Origin: Podocnemis expansa
Taxonomy: Eukaryota; Chordata; Testudines; Podocnemididae
Direction of reading: 5' to 3'
Length of the DNA stretch: 64,000 nt
Assembly: GCA_007922195.1 (NCBI GenBank)
Contig: ML682008.1
Span: forward strand, 7,841,143 to 7,905,142
In this document: positions 22,956 to 34,407 of the stretch, one piece after another
Numbering within the stretch: position 1 is the first letter of the stretch
Layout of the letters: each line of letters opens with the position of its first letter
Notes under the pieces: model-generated
What the model saw: the letters and a program-made list of their open reading frames with translations, nothing else
The model's database searches: none
Told to the model about the DNA's origin: nothing
Translations under genes and position numbers: made by a program

Positions 22956-23660
22956 CTGGTCACTTTCCCAAATTGATAGCTTTTCTTGCCATATTCCATT
23001 CCAATCCACACTTAGATTTGCAGCTCTGAGGAGTTCAGCTGCCAAAGCAGTACCTAGGTGCACTGATCTCAGCATGCTCCTACTTTAATGCATGCAGTGA
23101 ATCTGACAAGCTAAGCGTGTGCTCTTTGTCACAATAGCATGAAATAAAAGGTCTTGGAGTTAAAAGAGGACTGCCCAGCAGTTGGGGTTCAGCCCCATAT
23201 GGATTGCAAAGGATAGTGAAGAAAAAGGTGCAGTAGAAGATGCATAAATTAAGATGACTATGTATTCAACAAAGAATGACAATGCTTGTAGGCAGCAAAA
23301 GGGAATGGTTGATTTAATTCTCCAAACTAGAGTCTTGCAATCTCAACCCCGCATCTGAGCCCAACAGCTGAGCCCAGCCTGATGGCACTTGAGAACATGG
23401 CTGAATATGGATCATGAGTACATGGGGTGGAGAGTGGGAAGCCCTGTCAAGGTCAAGCCCCAAGAAGGAAGCAGCTGTGCTGACATGAGTCAGAGGGAAG
23501 GTCTGGGTTGGGATGGGTCTGAACATGATTCAACCCCATCAAGCTCAGTTAACTTCAGGTGGGTGGAGATCAGGCTGAGGGTTTAAAATCAGGCCTGAGC
23601 TGACCTCTGTTCCAGACTAGGTGAGGAGTGGCTCAGCACTGAGTGATGGTTCTAGATTTG
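22956..23660. other. Unique non-coding DNA
   Basis: Nothing recognised. Confidence 0.4.
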
Positions 23661-23664
23661 GATC

Positions 23665-23835
23665 GATAAATGGGGTTTTGCTCCTAGCTCTGCTATGGAC
23701 TTTCTGCCTGATTTTGCACAAGTCATTCAGTCTTTTTGCCTCAGTACTCATATCTGCAAAATGGTAGGGATGTTATTTTTCTACCTCACAGGGTGTAGAT
23801 ATCCAGGTACTATGCTGAAGAGTGCAACAGAAAAA
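23665..23835 (+). repeat. MIR-like SINE
   Basis: The MIR boxes appear in order: 'CTCCTAGCTCTGCTATGGAC', 'GATTTTGCACAAGTCATTCA', 'TTGCCTCAGTACTCATATC', 'TGCAAAATGGTAGGGATG', 'CTACCTCACAGGGTGTAGA'. This is the clearest MIR in the window. Confidence 0.85.
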
Positions 23836-25321
23836 TGAACTATATATTTATATATAATAATAAATACAAGTCTTTGCAGACAGAAATGTGACACTGTCAT
23901 TATGTATCTTCAAAATGCCATCAGAAATGGGATACACTCACAGTTGTGGAAGTTCTCTGTATATACCATGCTTCGGTACAACAAAAAATGCTTTGCCACT
24001 CTGGGGACCTGATTCATCTCTGTATTACTCTCATTTTATGCTGGTATTTTTCCACTGGATGAAATGGAATTACACTGATATGAAAGTGGAGTAACATAAT
24101 GGTGAATCATATCCTATGTGAATTTTTGTTTTCCTCCCTTGGCTGTTGTACCAGCCCTACAGGCCAACAAAATATTACTATGTAATTTATTTTCACTTTT
24201 TTTCCTCTGGAGAATTGGATTTTACTGATTATGCAACAACTGCCCATATTTACTTATTCACACAGAGAGCCTTCAGCAGAGAATAAAAACATTAAAAATT
24301 CAAATCTTTTTATGAACTTTTGCAAAAATCTCCTGTATAACTCACTCATCTATCAAATCCTATTTGGCTTTATACACTGCTGAAAACTCTAATCAAAAAC
24401 TTATGTTGCTATAAGCTCAGAACAGGATTTCATCCTCTTCTTACCTTACTCCCCTGCAAGAATTTCTAACCAATGTCAAAGCCAGCATGCCTTTCCTAAT
24501 CCAAATGTTTGGCAAAATATTATCATAATAAATGATGTAACAAGAGACCCATAATAAAAAACATGTGTTCAGCTTGTTGGGGGCCATCTAAGAACATATC
24601 AGAATCTAAGAGCTAACTGTGAGGTAAAATCAGTGAAATAAAAAAATTTAAAGAATGTTTGTTATAAATCACTTGAAATGCAACATGAACAAATAGCATA
24701 CAAGTCTGCCACAGCTATCCATGTTACAATGCGGCTGAAGGGTTAGAGCAGTAAAGAGGAGTGAGCTGAATGTGTCTAGGACTGGTTTGTGATTTATTTA
24801 TTACCTATGTCTAGGTATTTGTATGGAACTCTATCAGCATGATAGCTGAGAACCTCAGAAATTTGAATGAATCCTCAGAGTTGTCTGGGTCCCCTGTGAC
24901 GTCTTCCATTTGGGTCCCCAAGAACTCAGTTTGACTCCAGTCTCATCATTCAGGTTCTTTCATCTGGCATACAGCAAGGCTATGCTAAGGTGATCAGACT
25001 CAGACATAGGGGTATAAGGTATAAGACATTTATATATTACCTTGCATTTACCGTAAACTGCATTACAGGTTTAGAACTGTTTGATCAGTTTGTAGGAAAC
25101 AATCCTTGTACAGTATGCACAGTCCATGCATGACTGCCTGTTTACCTCAAATTATATTTCAGGCTTATGTTAGCTTGTAAAGGGATGGACATCTGTACAC
25201 CCCTAGGGTATGATCTGCTTAAATTTTATGTTTGTTTATGCACCGTGGTTGTATTATTTTATTACAATTAGGCCATTTAAGGTTCCTTTGTGAATGTTTA
25301 TAACCTATTCTACCTGGGCAC
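23836..25321. other. Unique non-coding DNA
   Basis: No gene or repeat family recognised; several short AT-rich stretches. Confidence 0.4.
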
Positions 25322-25324
25322 TAT

Positions 25325-26017
25325 GGAAATGTCTACACTGGAGCCTTAGGTCGACTTAACCTTCTTTAAGTCAACCTAAGGTACTTCCCGTCTACAATGC
25401 ACTTTTATTAAATTGACTTAAACGCTGCCTTAATTCAACTTAATAACACCAGTGCTTAAGGTCAACTTAAGCCTTAAACCCTGCCCTTGGGCCCAATCCA
25501 GCTTTGAGGGCCCGATCTAGCTCCTGCCACTGGCGGCAAGTGGCTCAGAGCCGGATCTGGCCCCTGCCTTTGCTGCAAGTGGCAAGTGGCTTGGAACCAG
25601 GTCCTGCTGCTAGGAGTAAGTGGCTCCAAGCCAGACTCAGTTCTGAGCGGCTTGCTGCCAGTGGCAGGTGCTGGCTCTGAGCTGCTTGCAGCAAGGGCAG
25701 GGGTGGCATCCAGCTCCAAGCTGCTTGCCAGGTGGCGACTGGTACCGGATCAGGCCTTGGGAGTTGGATTTGGCCCTGAGATGAGATAGAGGGTGGGGCT
25801 CAGGCCTGGGTGGGCCCTGATCCTTCTTTTGGGGTCAGTAACGTTCCTGTAGTATGTCTGCACTAGAGGCTCTGTTAAGTCGACTTAACAAGGTTGACTT
25901 AACATAGTCCTTTAGTGTAGACATACCCTTATGTCGACTTAACAAAGTCAACTTTAAGTCAACTTAAAGTCGACCTTGTTAAGTCATCTATAAAGAGCCC
26001 CCAGTATAGACATACCC
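25325..26017. mobile_element. MITE with GTCGACTTAA motifs, composite structure
   Basis: The outer ends GGAAATGTCTACACT (25325-25339) and AGTATAGACATACCC (26003-26017) are inverted repeats of the GGGTATGTCTACACT type. They are flanked by a direct TAT on each side (25322-25324, 26018-26020), compatible with a PIF/Harbinger-like 3-bp duplication. A second pair of such ends lies inside: 'AGTATGTCTGCACTAG' at about 25851 and 'TAGTGTAGACATACCC' ending at 25929. The interior carries many TTAAGTCGACTTAA-like palindromes and a GC-rich core at 25490-25800. No coding. Confidence 0.8.
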
Positions 26018-26264
26018 TATGGTATTATGTTTCCTGCAGCATCATGTATGTGCACAGATGTGTGGTGTGTTTTGCCTGGCTCAGAGGGGTGGGGAACAGA
26101 ACAAACTCTCTTCCAACAACATGTAAACAGCCACCACTGTGAGCAAGCACATACCTGGAGGAGGCAACAATGACTATGCTAACTGAGAACCCTGGCTCAG
26201 ACCTGACAAAAGAGAGCACTCCTGCCCACTAAGAGAGGGGTTGAGGGGGTTCAGAACCAAAGAG

Positions 26265-26382
26265 AGATGCTATTTTCTCCAACGAAAGCTCATGCAATAA
26301 ATAAATATTAGTCATTAACAGTGCCACAGGACTCTTTGTTTGTTTTGGTGGACTAGACTAACATGGGCACCCCTTTGGAACT
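26265..26382 (+). mobile_element. Short retroposon copy, sense
   Basis: 'ATTTTCTCCAACGAAAGCTC', 'ATGCAATAAATAAATATTAG', 'AGTGCCACAGGACTCTTTG', then 'GACTAGACTAACATGGGCACC' style 3' end (20 of these bases at 26352-26371) and 'CCTTTGGAAC'. Both middle and 3' modules are present, giving the normal order for the family. No target duplication found. Confidence 0.82.
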
Positions 26383-26682
26383 TGGAACAATTTGGGGCCT
26401 TTTTTCCTGGGAATCTCCATCTTGACACAACTTCAAGCAAGATCTGGGCCTTGCCTGGTCTCAGGCAGAGGTTGTACATATATCTGACAGCCAAACGTCC
26501 TGAGCATAAACTTGGACTATGAGTTGAGGTAGAGATATTAGTTTAGTATGCATGTTTTACCTTTTGCTTCCCTGTGGTCACTCCTGATTCATTTATATTA
26601 TGATTCTGCCTTGATTGGCCATTTTCTCAAAACTGTAATCTGATCAATAAACTAGTAGTTGTTTTATCCAAGACTGTATAGT
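26383..26682. other. Non-coding DNA
   Basis: Nothing recognised. Confidence 0.4.
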
Positions 26683-26690
26683 CTTTAGAG

Positions 26691-26878
26691 CAGGGGTCTC
26701 AAACACATGGTCCACAGGCTGCATGAGGCCCCTAAAGCTATTTCCTGTGGCCCGCTATGACACTAGTGTTACCAATATTTGCAATATCATTGTATGAAAA
26801 GGTTTCTGTGGTATAGCCCTCGGGCTAACGTACTAGTCTTCATGTGGCCCTCGTGGTGATTTGCATTTGAGACCCCTG
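26691..26878. mobile_element. hAT-type MITE, 188 bp, perfect 8-bp TSD
   Basis: Starts CAGGGGTCTCAAACAC and ends TTTGAGACCCCTG, inverted over 12-13 bp. It is flanked by a perfect 8-bp duplication CTTTAGAG (26683-26690 and 26879-26886), diagnostic of the hAT superfamily. The inside contains 'CTGCATGAGGCCCCTAAAGC' and 'ATCATTGTATGAAAAGGTTTC', shared with 57952-58113 and 46615-46790. Non-coding. Confidence 0.96.
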
Positions 26879-26886
26879 CTTTAGAG

Positions 26887-27486
26887 GGTGTGAGTGAAGA
26901 AGGCTGGGCACGCTCCATTTCTTTATTAAAGGAGAGGCATGATTGTATGGTGATTGGGAGTGAGTTTCAAGCCCCGTAGGATAGAGGCTCCCATGGTGGT
27001 ATCTGAGGCTGGACAGAGAACAGCATGGCCATGGTGGGGGGCAGTGGGGTGGGCCCCATACTGTAATGCTCACAGATCCGCGGGGCCAATGATGATCGCC
27101 CCTCTCACCCTCCAAAGGATGGCCCTGCTTGTCATGGTCTAATTGTTCATGTAAGCAAGCTCTAAGTCAGTGGTTTTCAGAGATGAGCATATACAAGCGC
27201 TCAGTATCTTCAACAGTTAAGCCCATGACTTAAGTCTCAAGTTGGGACCCTAGAATTTGAGGCCCATGACATCAGAGGTCACTCTTGGACTAAACAACTG
27301 GCAGCTCAAGGAGGCTGTGGAAAGGTCAGGGATGGAAACTAAATTATCTGGTGTCATGTTTAGAGTCTCACCTATTTGGACACTGACTGTAGTGCTTTTA
27401 CAGTGCCTAGTGCAGTGAGGTGCTGCAATATGACCGGAGCTCTGATACACTGTGGTAACACAAATCATAAATGGTTATTTTAATAT
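26887..27486. other. Non-coding DNA
   Basis: No recognised content. Confidence 0.4.
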
Positions 27487-27760
27487 TAACTAGGAGTGAC
27501 ACAGGCCCAGGAAAAGACCCAGGCCCAGGCCCCCAAGCCCCACAGGGTCCAAATTGGGGGCCTGGGCTCAGTTCTACCCAGAACCCTGGACAGGGCCCAG
27601 ATCAGGCTCCTGCAGCTGGTGGTCTGACTCCAGACCCCCAGCCAGGGACAGGGCCGGGGAAGACAGCTGCCACCACAGGCAGCCTGGTAGCGGACCCAAG
27701 GCACTGGCACTGGGACTTGGTGCTTGAGCCCAGTACGCCCAGCGCCACCAATGCCACTGA
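27487..27760. repeat. GC-rich CAGGCCC/CCAGGG low-complexity block
   Basis: Rich in 'CCCAGGCCCAGGC' and 'CCAGCCAGGGACAGGGCC', similar in style to the GC-rich cores of the MITEs at 9722 and 25325. It probably belongs to such an element, but termini are not seen. The open frame across it (27471-27926) is composition-driven. Confidence 0.5.
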
Positions 27761-28199
27761 CATTAACGACAAGATCATTTTTCCACCCATGGGTGCTGTG
27801 GACACCTCCTTTCTTGCCCAGGGCACACTAGGTAGGAAATGGGTAGTGCAGTGGAACCCTCTCCTACTGGGCACATTTGTCACAAAAAAAATTGCTCTGG
27901 ATCAGACCCTGCTAGCAGGTGAGTAGGGCCCAAATGCTGGGGGAAGGGGTAGGCTGTGGAGAGCCTGGTCAAAGAGAGAGCTTTACCACTTGCATATGGT
28001 GGATCTGAATGTGACACTGGCTGAATGGGGGGGGGGGCATTTATGACATTATTTCATATAACTATGTCAAAATTACAATAATCCATCCATATCCATGTCA
28101 AGTCCCATTAGAGGTTATAATCTGCTAAGTATGATTAGATTGTTTTATGTCCATTTGTCATATCTGTATGGGAAGTTATGTATATGTCTTATAAATCTG
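27761..28199. other. Non-coding DNA
   Basis: A G-run at 28027-28036; otherwise nothing recognised. Confidence 0.4.
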
Positions 28200-29060
28200 T
28201 ATTTTAACTTCTGCTCTATTTGTGGGCCATACCTCAGACTGCATGGCAACAGCCATAGCCAGTTTAATGGTCCATTAAGAAAAGTCTCAGGTACAAAGGG
28301 CCCAAGGGAGAGACCTGCTGAACCACCAGGACTTGTTCCTGTCACTTAGGACCCCATTTTATTTTTGTAAATGTTCACAAACTGCATAGCAAAGGCCAGA
28401 GGACATAAAAGGCAACTGCAAGACAACCATTTTGTCTTCAGTCTTCTTTCTGTCTTCTAGTTTACAGCCATCAACTGCCTATGGATGTATTTATCTACAA
28501 CTGAAGCTGTGAAACAAAGGCTTGAGAACCATCCAGGCGCTTGTACACAGGAGGAACTATACAAGCCTGCAAACCGTGAAGTCTACTGGAAAGATGTATA
28601 TGGCCTTTCAGATCACTTTGTACGTATGTGATTTGCTTTAATCCTTTAACAGTTCTCTTACAGTTTGTTTCTTCCTTGTAAAATAAACCATTAGTTTTAG
28701 CTAATAAAGGATTGACTGGAAGTGTGGTATTTTGGGTAAGATCCAAATTTCTATTGATCTGTAATGTGACTGAGCCATTGAGTTCAGTAGAACCGTTTTG
28801 GTAAAGAGTGTGGCGTTTTAAGTAACTTTTCTCTTTACTATATCTAGTGGCTGATTGGCAACCAGGGACTGAAATGCCACAAAGGGGGCTGTTTATATAT
28901 TGCTGTAGCTGCTTGATAACCAGTGTGGGGAATCAGAAGCATTGTTTGTTGATTGGAAAGCCTGACTTTAGCCTCACTCATCAGTACTGAGAGAATTTGC
29001 TCTCCGTTTGCAGCCTGCCCTTATCCTGGCATTTTCAGGTGGCTACCCTAGGCACAGCAG
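28200..29060 (+). mobile_element. Old LTR, copy L2, with TATA and AATAAA
   Basis: It has an ACATAAAAGG TATA box (28403-28412), a following 'CATTTTGTCTTCAGTCTTC', and an AATAAA signal (28682-28687). Then comes 'GGTATTTTGGGTAAGATCC', which matches the other LTR at about 11270, and 'CCGTTTGCAGCCTGCCC', which matches 11526. The order TATA, start region, AATAAA, downstream U5 is right for an LTR. It is probably a solo LTR because no gag or pol was seen near it. Ends are approximate. Confidence 0.6.
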
Positions 29061-30178
29061 GATCACACTGTGTCTCATGAGGACTCTATCAAAGAAGCAT
29101 AGAAAGGGGAGCTAGAAGCAAACTGTGTATGGTTAAAATTACTCTCTTTACATTACCTTGGGCTGTGGAAAATATCCTGGAGCTGTCTGAAGATAGATGC
29201 CATTTCTTTTGGAACCCATTGGGCAGAAGTATACAGAGGTTTTGGAGACTTGGAATTTGGGACACAATGTGGGGTGAATCTTTCAGGGCTGAACTGTGTC
29301 TGAGGGTGATCATTCTAAGTGTGGTGTAGCATGGGGTGTAGATATATTAGCTGCTTCCTGATAGCGTATGGTGAGAGCTTGGTGACTGCTGACAGTGCAC
29401 ATCACTAATATTCATGCTAATATCTTTGCTTCATGCCTGGTTAGAGACTGGATGGTTTTTCCAGAGCCTTTCAAGAGTGTGATAAAAGCTGCAGGGAAAG
29501 TACTTCAGGCTATTAGTTGATGCTAATTTTTCTCCATGCATGAGGAGATGTAGTTCAGAAGAGAACTGATGGCTATTTAATAACAATGTCACTCACTTGC
29601 AAGTGTGCAAAAATTGTTTATGTTCTATACAAATAAAAGTCAGAGTACCAGAGCTTTCATCAATATTATTTAGACCCTTTGTTTCTGCAGATGTACCATA
29701 TATTTCTCATTCCTGCTGTAAACTGAGAAAAGCCAAATACGAGAAATAAGGTATCAATGCTATGAGCAATTCTGGTCTGTTCCTGGTTTTTAGGGTTGGC
29801 TATAACTCGAAATGTGTGCATGCAATCTAGATCTGAACTTCAAAAGTGCTTAGATCAAAAAGTTTGCTTTTGCCCCTCATAGAAAAATAAGTCAAATATA
29901 AAATTTGCATCTGAGTTGGAATTTTGAACCAACACCCCCTTAAACTTTAGGGATTTTCAGATGTGTTTTAATATTGCTGAGCTCCATCTCTAGTTTTAGT
30001 CAATGTTTGTACAGTCCCTGGCATGATGCAGACCCAATCCCATTTGTTCCTTTAGAGGGTTAAAATAATAAAAAATGTTATTCATGATACCCAATAGAAA
30101 TTTGTTTCTTCTTCCAGGCAGAGAAGGATGATCTATTCAAATAGAAAGGAAGAGTTTTATGTGCTTTGGGAATATAGC
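29061..30178. other. Non-coding DNA
   Basis: Nothing recognised. Confidence 0.4.
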
Positions 30179-30186
30179 ACATAGGG

Positions 30187-30481
30187 CAGGGGTCGGCAAC
30201 TCCCAGCACACGTGCGAAAGGTGGCACCCGCACCAATTCTGAGTGGCATGCAGGGCCTCCCAGCCCGGTCTCGTGTCAGTTGGTGCTGCTTAACATCGCG
30301 GCTGCTCCTGCCTGCTGGCTCTGCCCTCCCCAGCGGAGCCTGAGACTGCAAGAGCTATCGTGTGTGGTGGCTCTTTCTCCTGCTGGCCCCACCCCCAGCA
30401 CTTGCTGGCTCCACTTCTGGGGCCTGCTGAGTGTTGGCAGAGGGGGCTGGCACAGGGGCTGGCAAAGGCTGCCGACCCCTG
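30187..30481. mobile_element. hAT-type MITE, CAGGGGTCGGCAAC ends
   Basis: Ends CAGGGGTCGGCAAC (30187-30200) and GCTGCCGACCCCTG (30468-30481) are inverted repeats of a well-known vertebrate hAT terminus. Flanking octamers ACATAGGG and ACATGGGC agree at 6 of 8 positions, so this is a decayed duplication. The interior is GC-rich and non-coding. Confidence 0.85.
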
Positions 30482-30527
30482 ACATGGGCCTGAGTCTAGT
30501 CAGGGCCATCCCTAGAGGGATGCAGTT

Positions 30528-30657
30528 CTCCATCTTCAAGTGTCTGACAAAGTGAGATTTTCTCCCATGAAAGCTCATCTGATAAATTTGTTAGTCTTTA
30601 GAAGACTCCCTGTTTGTCTTGCTGAACTAGACTAAGATGGCTACTCCTCTGGAACTT
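30528..30657 (+). mobile_element. Short retroposon copy, sense
   Basis: 'TGTCTGACAAAGTGAGATTT', 'CTCCCATGAAAGCTCATCTG', 'TTTGTTAGTCTTTAGAAGAC', then 'GAACTAGACTAAGATGGCTA' and 'CTCCTCTGGAAC'. The 'GTGCCACAGG' block is deleted compared with other copies. Confidence 0.82.
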
Positions 30658-31358
30658 GTTCATAACCTGAATTCACAGTGACACCATGAAAGTCCTGGTC
30701 CTGGTAATTTGCCAAATTTCAGATTCATTTTCTAAAGTGAGAAAGACACTTCACTTTGGACAATCACTTTCAAACTCAGGCATATTTTCACATTTAGGGA
30801 CTGAAATCTTTTAGGCGATCAGCAAACGTATTACTTACTCATATAGCCAGTGCATATGTTCTCAGATTTTGGAGGTTGATTTGTATAGCTTGAGAGCATC
30901 CCGTATCGTTGTAGTCAAGCTCTTAGAGCAGGCAACAAAGGATAGGCAGATATTTTGCAGAAAAATTCTTCTTGAAATGTTCTAGAGAGTCTTCTAAATT
31001 TTCATGACATTATATCTTGTACATTGCCAGTTTACTTTGGTTATCCAAGACCCAAGGGCCTATTTTACAGGACTCTGGGGAAGAGAAAAAAATGAGCTAA
31101 ATACCTTCTTAAATGTCCCAACTTTAAAGTCTGATTTCTTAGGACATTTGAGTGTTGCATGCCTCACTATAAAGCTGGAAATCTCCATTTTCCATGGCAT
31201 AAGGGCTGGTGGGAGGGGTCACAAATTTTATATCTTAAATAGAGTACTTTTTCTGGACTGGGAGCTCAGTATTCCTGAGGTGTCTTTCCACCTCTTTGCA
31301 GATGCACACAAATACACACATAAAGCACGCCTCACATGTAGTATGTAAATCTCTTTAC
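30658..31358. other. Non-coding DNA
   Basis: Nothing recognised; a 114-codon frame at 31004-31348 lacks family resemblance or splice context. Confidence 0.4.
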
Positions 31359-31359
31359 T

Positions 31360-31495
31360 CTCTTTGTATAGAAGGAGAAAAGAATCTCAGAGAAATTAAG
31401 TGACATGATAAAGCAAAAAAAAAAAAATCAGTTTCAGAAACTAAATTAGGATCAAGGTCTGTGCCTCATTCACTAGAACACAGTTCCAAAATGCA
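31360..31495 (-). repeat. MIR-like SINE
   Basis: The + strand shows antisense MIR boxes: 'GAATCTCAGAGAAATTAAGT', 'GACATGATAAAGC', and 'AAGGTCTGTGCCTCATTC'. An A-run interrupts it at 31417-31429. Confidence 0.5.
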
Positions 31496-31667
31496 GTACT
31501 GTCCTGCAATGTCCTTATTCACTCTGTGAGATTATCTGAACATACACAAACACAAATAAAAATACTTCAGTTGGTTAACGTTAAATGTTCCCAACTTTAA
31601 AGCCATAGATTAATTTTCTTTAGGCTTGTCTCACTGCGTAGTCATCTTGGAAACTTAGTCTTCAGAC

Positions 31668-31887
31668 AAGGAGTCCTGTGGCACTTAAAGACTAACAAAT
31701 GTATTTATTGCATGAAATTTTGTGGGAAAAAATCCCAATTTATCAGATGCTTTGAAGATGACGGAATTTACAGAATGGGAGGAAATAAATTCAAGGAAGC
31801 ATAAGTCATGGAATCATATCACATTGTAACAGCAAATCAAAGCAGTTGTTAAGACTCATACACTGGGAAGAATGGCTACCCCCTTGG
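31668..31887. mobile_element. Retroposon with 5' inversion and 16-bp TSD
   Basis: A perfect 16-bp duplication AACTTAGTCTTCAGAC (31652-31667 and 31888-31903) brackets the element. Its left part is antisense to the family ('AAGGAGTCCTGTGGCACTTA', 'TTTATCAGATGCTTTGAAGA'), whereas the right end 'AATGGCTACCCCCTTGGAA' is in sense orientation. The junction lies near 31868. This is the arrangement left by twin priming during target-primed reverse transcription: the 5' part is inverted and the 3' part is not. About 25 nt of the consensus between the two parts is missing. Confidence 0.88.
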
Positions 31888-31903
31888 AACTTAGTCTTCA
31901 GAC

Positions 31904-32500
31904 TTGTCTTGGTTTTTCAAATTTTAGGAAGCTCTTGAAAATGTCAAGTCTGAAGATCATACTATAAATTATTCTATGTAACTTCTCTTAAGCATTCCAT
32001 TTTACATTATATTATATAGTGTATAACTATGTATCATGCCATATAAAAAAATGGTGTTTTAAGCACAAGGAAACAAAATCTCATGATGACTTCCCATGTT
32101 TATCTCTACACTTCCTGACTGTTGACTGCTTGATTTCTGAACTGTGTGATATGTATCACTTGACAATTATTATTTTGCTTGGAATATAGAAATATTTTAT
32201 TTTCATATCTCATCTAAACTATGTATTCCATTTATGCACTAGATAGTTATTTGCTTTAAAGGACAAAACCCACAAAGATGTAAATCTTGGGAGTTATAGA
32301 AGTTTACACCATCTGAGGATCTAGTCCAAAGAACTATATGCTGTTTGTATATTTACACAAAGTATAACATGTACTTCATAGACTTCTTTTTTTAACTCCT
32401 AGAATTTCATTATATGGCAACAGAATTTCCCTGTAATATCTCTCAACAACTAAAACAAAGGGAGCTCTACCTAGTACGGAAAGCAAAACAGGGGAAGGTG
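31904..32500. other. AT-rich non-coding DNA
   Basis: Nothing recognised. Confidence 0.4.
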
Positions 32501-32849
32501 GCAAAGGCCCAGTTTACATTATGTAGTTCAATAAATACAACATAGCTGATATCAACATAGTCATGCACGTGTCTACACTGATATTTGGTTCCCACCAACA
32601 AATGTACCCAGTTACACCAATTTAATAACATCACCTGCCTGTGTGGGATAGGGCCATGGTTGATATACTTTGGCTAACACAGTGAGAGTGAACAGACTGT
32701 GTTACTTATATTGATCCTAACTGACCTCCAGAAGTTGTCCCAAAATGCCCCCATGTTGACCACTCTGGTCACCATTCTGAATTCCACTGCCCAGGGGACA
32801 CAGAGTAACCCTTTAAAGCTCTCTGAACTTTCGAAATTCCTTTTACAGA

Positions 32850-33350
32850 TTGTCTGATTTGGTGAACGCAACACAGAATGATTCACAGATGGTTCTCTAT
32901 CTTGGTGGACTACTTTGCAGAGCGCAACTGCCCAGCCAACCACAGTGGCTACACGCTACAGATGCACTCCTGCCCAGAGTAGATAGGAGATATTGTGTCT
33001 CCTGGACCTGTGGGGAGAGGGGGCTGTGGAGGCACTGTATCAAACCACCTGCAGAAAGTATCTACATCTGTGAGCAGATTGCTAAGGGGATTCTGCAGAA
33101 GGGGTACAACAGAGACCGACAGCAGAGCTGAATGCAAGCCAAGGAACTATAGCAGGTAAACCCAAAGCCCAAGAAAGCCAGCAATTGATGTGGTGACAAG
33201 CTGTAGACCTGCAACTTTTAAAAAGAACTGCATTCCATCCTTGGCAGAGACCCCACCCCAACAGCGCTGTGGATACATCTAAGGAGCCCAAGTAACAGAC
33301 CTCTGCCATAAATAGTGAGGCAGAGGAGGAGATAGTGAATAAGGAAGGGG
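32850..33350 (+). pseudogene. Harbinger Myb/SANT-like accessory protein pseudogene
   Basis: In known Harbinger transposons this protein binds DNA and helps bring the transposase to the transposon ends. An open stretch (to 33131) ends with 'IYICEQIAKGILQKGYNRDR', which fits the SANT/Myb-like pattern of a Y-x-x-I-A helix followed by G-Y-x-R-D-x-x-Q. Downstream the frame is broken by several stops. Family-like pieces continue: 'KELxQ' near 33140-33155, then 'TCNF' stop 'KELHSILGRD' at about 33207-33251, the usual 'C-x-F-Y-x-x-L-H-x-I-L-G' ending of the domain. An acidic E-rich stretch follows at about 33316-33370 in another frame. At least four stops or shifts make it non-functional. The alternative is a domesticated Myb-like gene, but the stops argue against it. 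Confidence 0.7.
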
Positions 33351-33976
33351 AGAAGGAGGAAAAGCATGGAGGATAAGCAACCGGGGATCCACCTGCACAG
33401 CATGCCAGGACCTGTTTTGAACCCCACTGCTGTCTAGACTGTCCCACCTGTTGAGAATATGTGAGCTTAGTATAGGGGAAGGAACATCAGGTCAGCATGT
33501 AGTTTAATGTCAAACTGCAGTAATGGTACGCTCAAAGTACCAGGACACATCTCACAACTTATCATTAATTTACTCATGCCAGAAGAGGTAGTGACACAAC
33601 AAAGGGATGCAGATTTGCTGTCTGCTTTTCATTTCCCCTTAAAGTTTGGCACTAGGGCACCCAGAGAAGTTTGTTCATTTATACAGGGATGTCCCACGAA
33701 TCCTCTGTAGAGATCTCAATGAAGCTTCATGGAAGTGCTCTGCAGTCCTCTAGCAAAGGCTCCTGGGAAGGATTGCCTTATTTAGGATGCTTTCCCATGA
33801 CACTCAGCAATGACTTCAGCAGGCATGATTGAAGTACACCAGCTAGCAACATGGTGGCTTCAGGACTCCAGCAGCAGTTGTGGTTTTGCTGCCTTTCCTA
33901 CCCTCACAATTGAAATAGCTAAAATCACTTCTGCCCATGGCAAATGGTGCCAGCTTTCAATGTTATTGCCCTACAT

Positions 33977-34273
33977 GAGTGGTTCCCAGCCAGGGGTATG
34001 TGTACTGCCAAGGGCTACACAGAAGTCTTCCAGGGGGTCATCAACTCCTCTAGATCAGTGTTTCTCAACCAGGCCTTCACAACCCGCAGGGCGCTGGGGG
34101 ACAGGGTTAGTGAGTTTGCAAGCACAGGGCTGGTGTTAGGGTATGGCAAGCAGGGCAACTGCCTCAGGCCCCACATCACAGCGGAGCCCTTGAAGCTAAG
34201 GTATATTCTTCAGCCCCAGGAGGTGGACGCTCCTGAAAATAGTACAGTAATCTGGAAAGGTTGAGAACCACTG
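33977..34273. mobile_element. hAT-type element relic
   Basis: Left end GAGTGGTTCCCAGCC followed by 'AGGGGTATGTGTACTGCC', and right end 'GGAAAGGTTGAGAACCACTG' (34254-34273), belong to a CAGTGGTTCTCAACC-type hAT family whose members carry 'GTCTTCCAGGGGGTCATCAA'. A second left-end-like sequence CAGTGTTTCTCAACC occurs inside at about 34056, so a nested or rearranged copy is possible. Flanking octamers (CCCTACAT, CATTATAT) do not match. Confidence 0.7.
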
Positions 34274-34283
34274 CATTATATTA

Positions 34284-34407
34284 AGTGTTAGTGGTGTCTG
34301 GTGTTACTTAAAGACTAACTAATTTATTTATCATACAAGCTTTTGTGGGAGAAAATCCCACTTTGTCAGATTTTTGAAGATAGGAAACCAGTATCCTTGT
34401 TTGTTTT
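34284..34407. mobile_element. Retroposon with 5' inversion and 11-bp TSD
   Basis: The duplication is GCATTATATTA (34273-34283) and GCACTATATTA (34408-34418), 10 of 11 bases. The left part is antisense ('GTTACTTAAAGACTAAC', 'GGGAGAAAATCCCACTTTG', 'TTTGAAGATAGG') and the right end 'TATCCTTGTTTGTTTTG' is sense. In family coordinates the two parts abut almost exactly, as expected for classical twin priming. It sits immediately next to the hAT relic. Confidence 0.82.

Noticed and set aside
27471..27926. 151-codon Pro/Gly-rich frame
   Set aside because: Driven by CAGGCCC-type low-complexity DNA.
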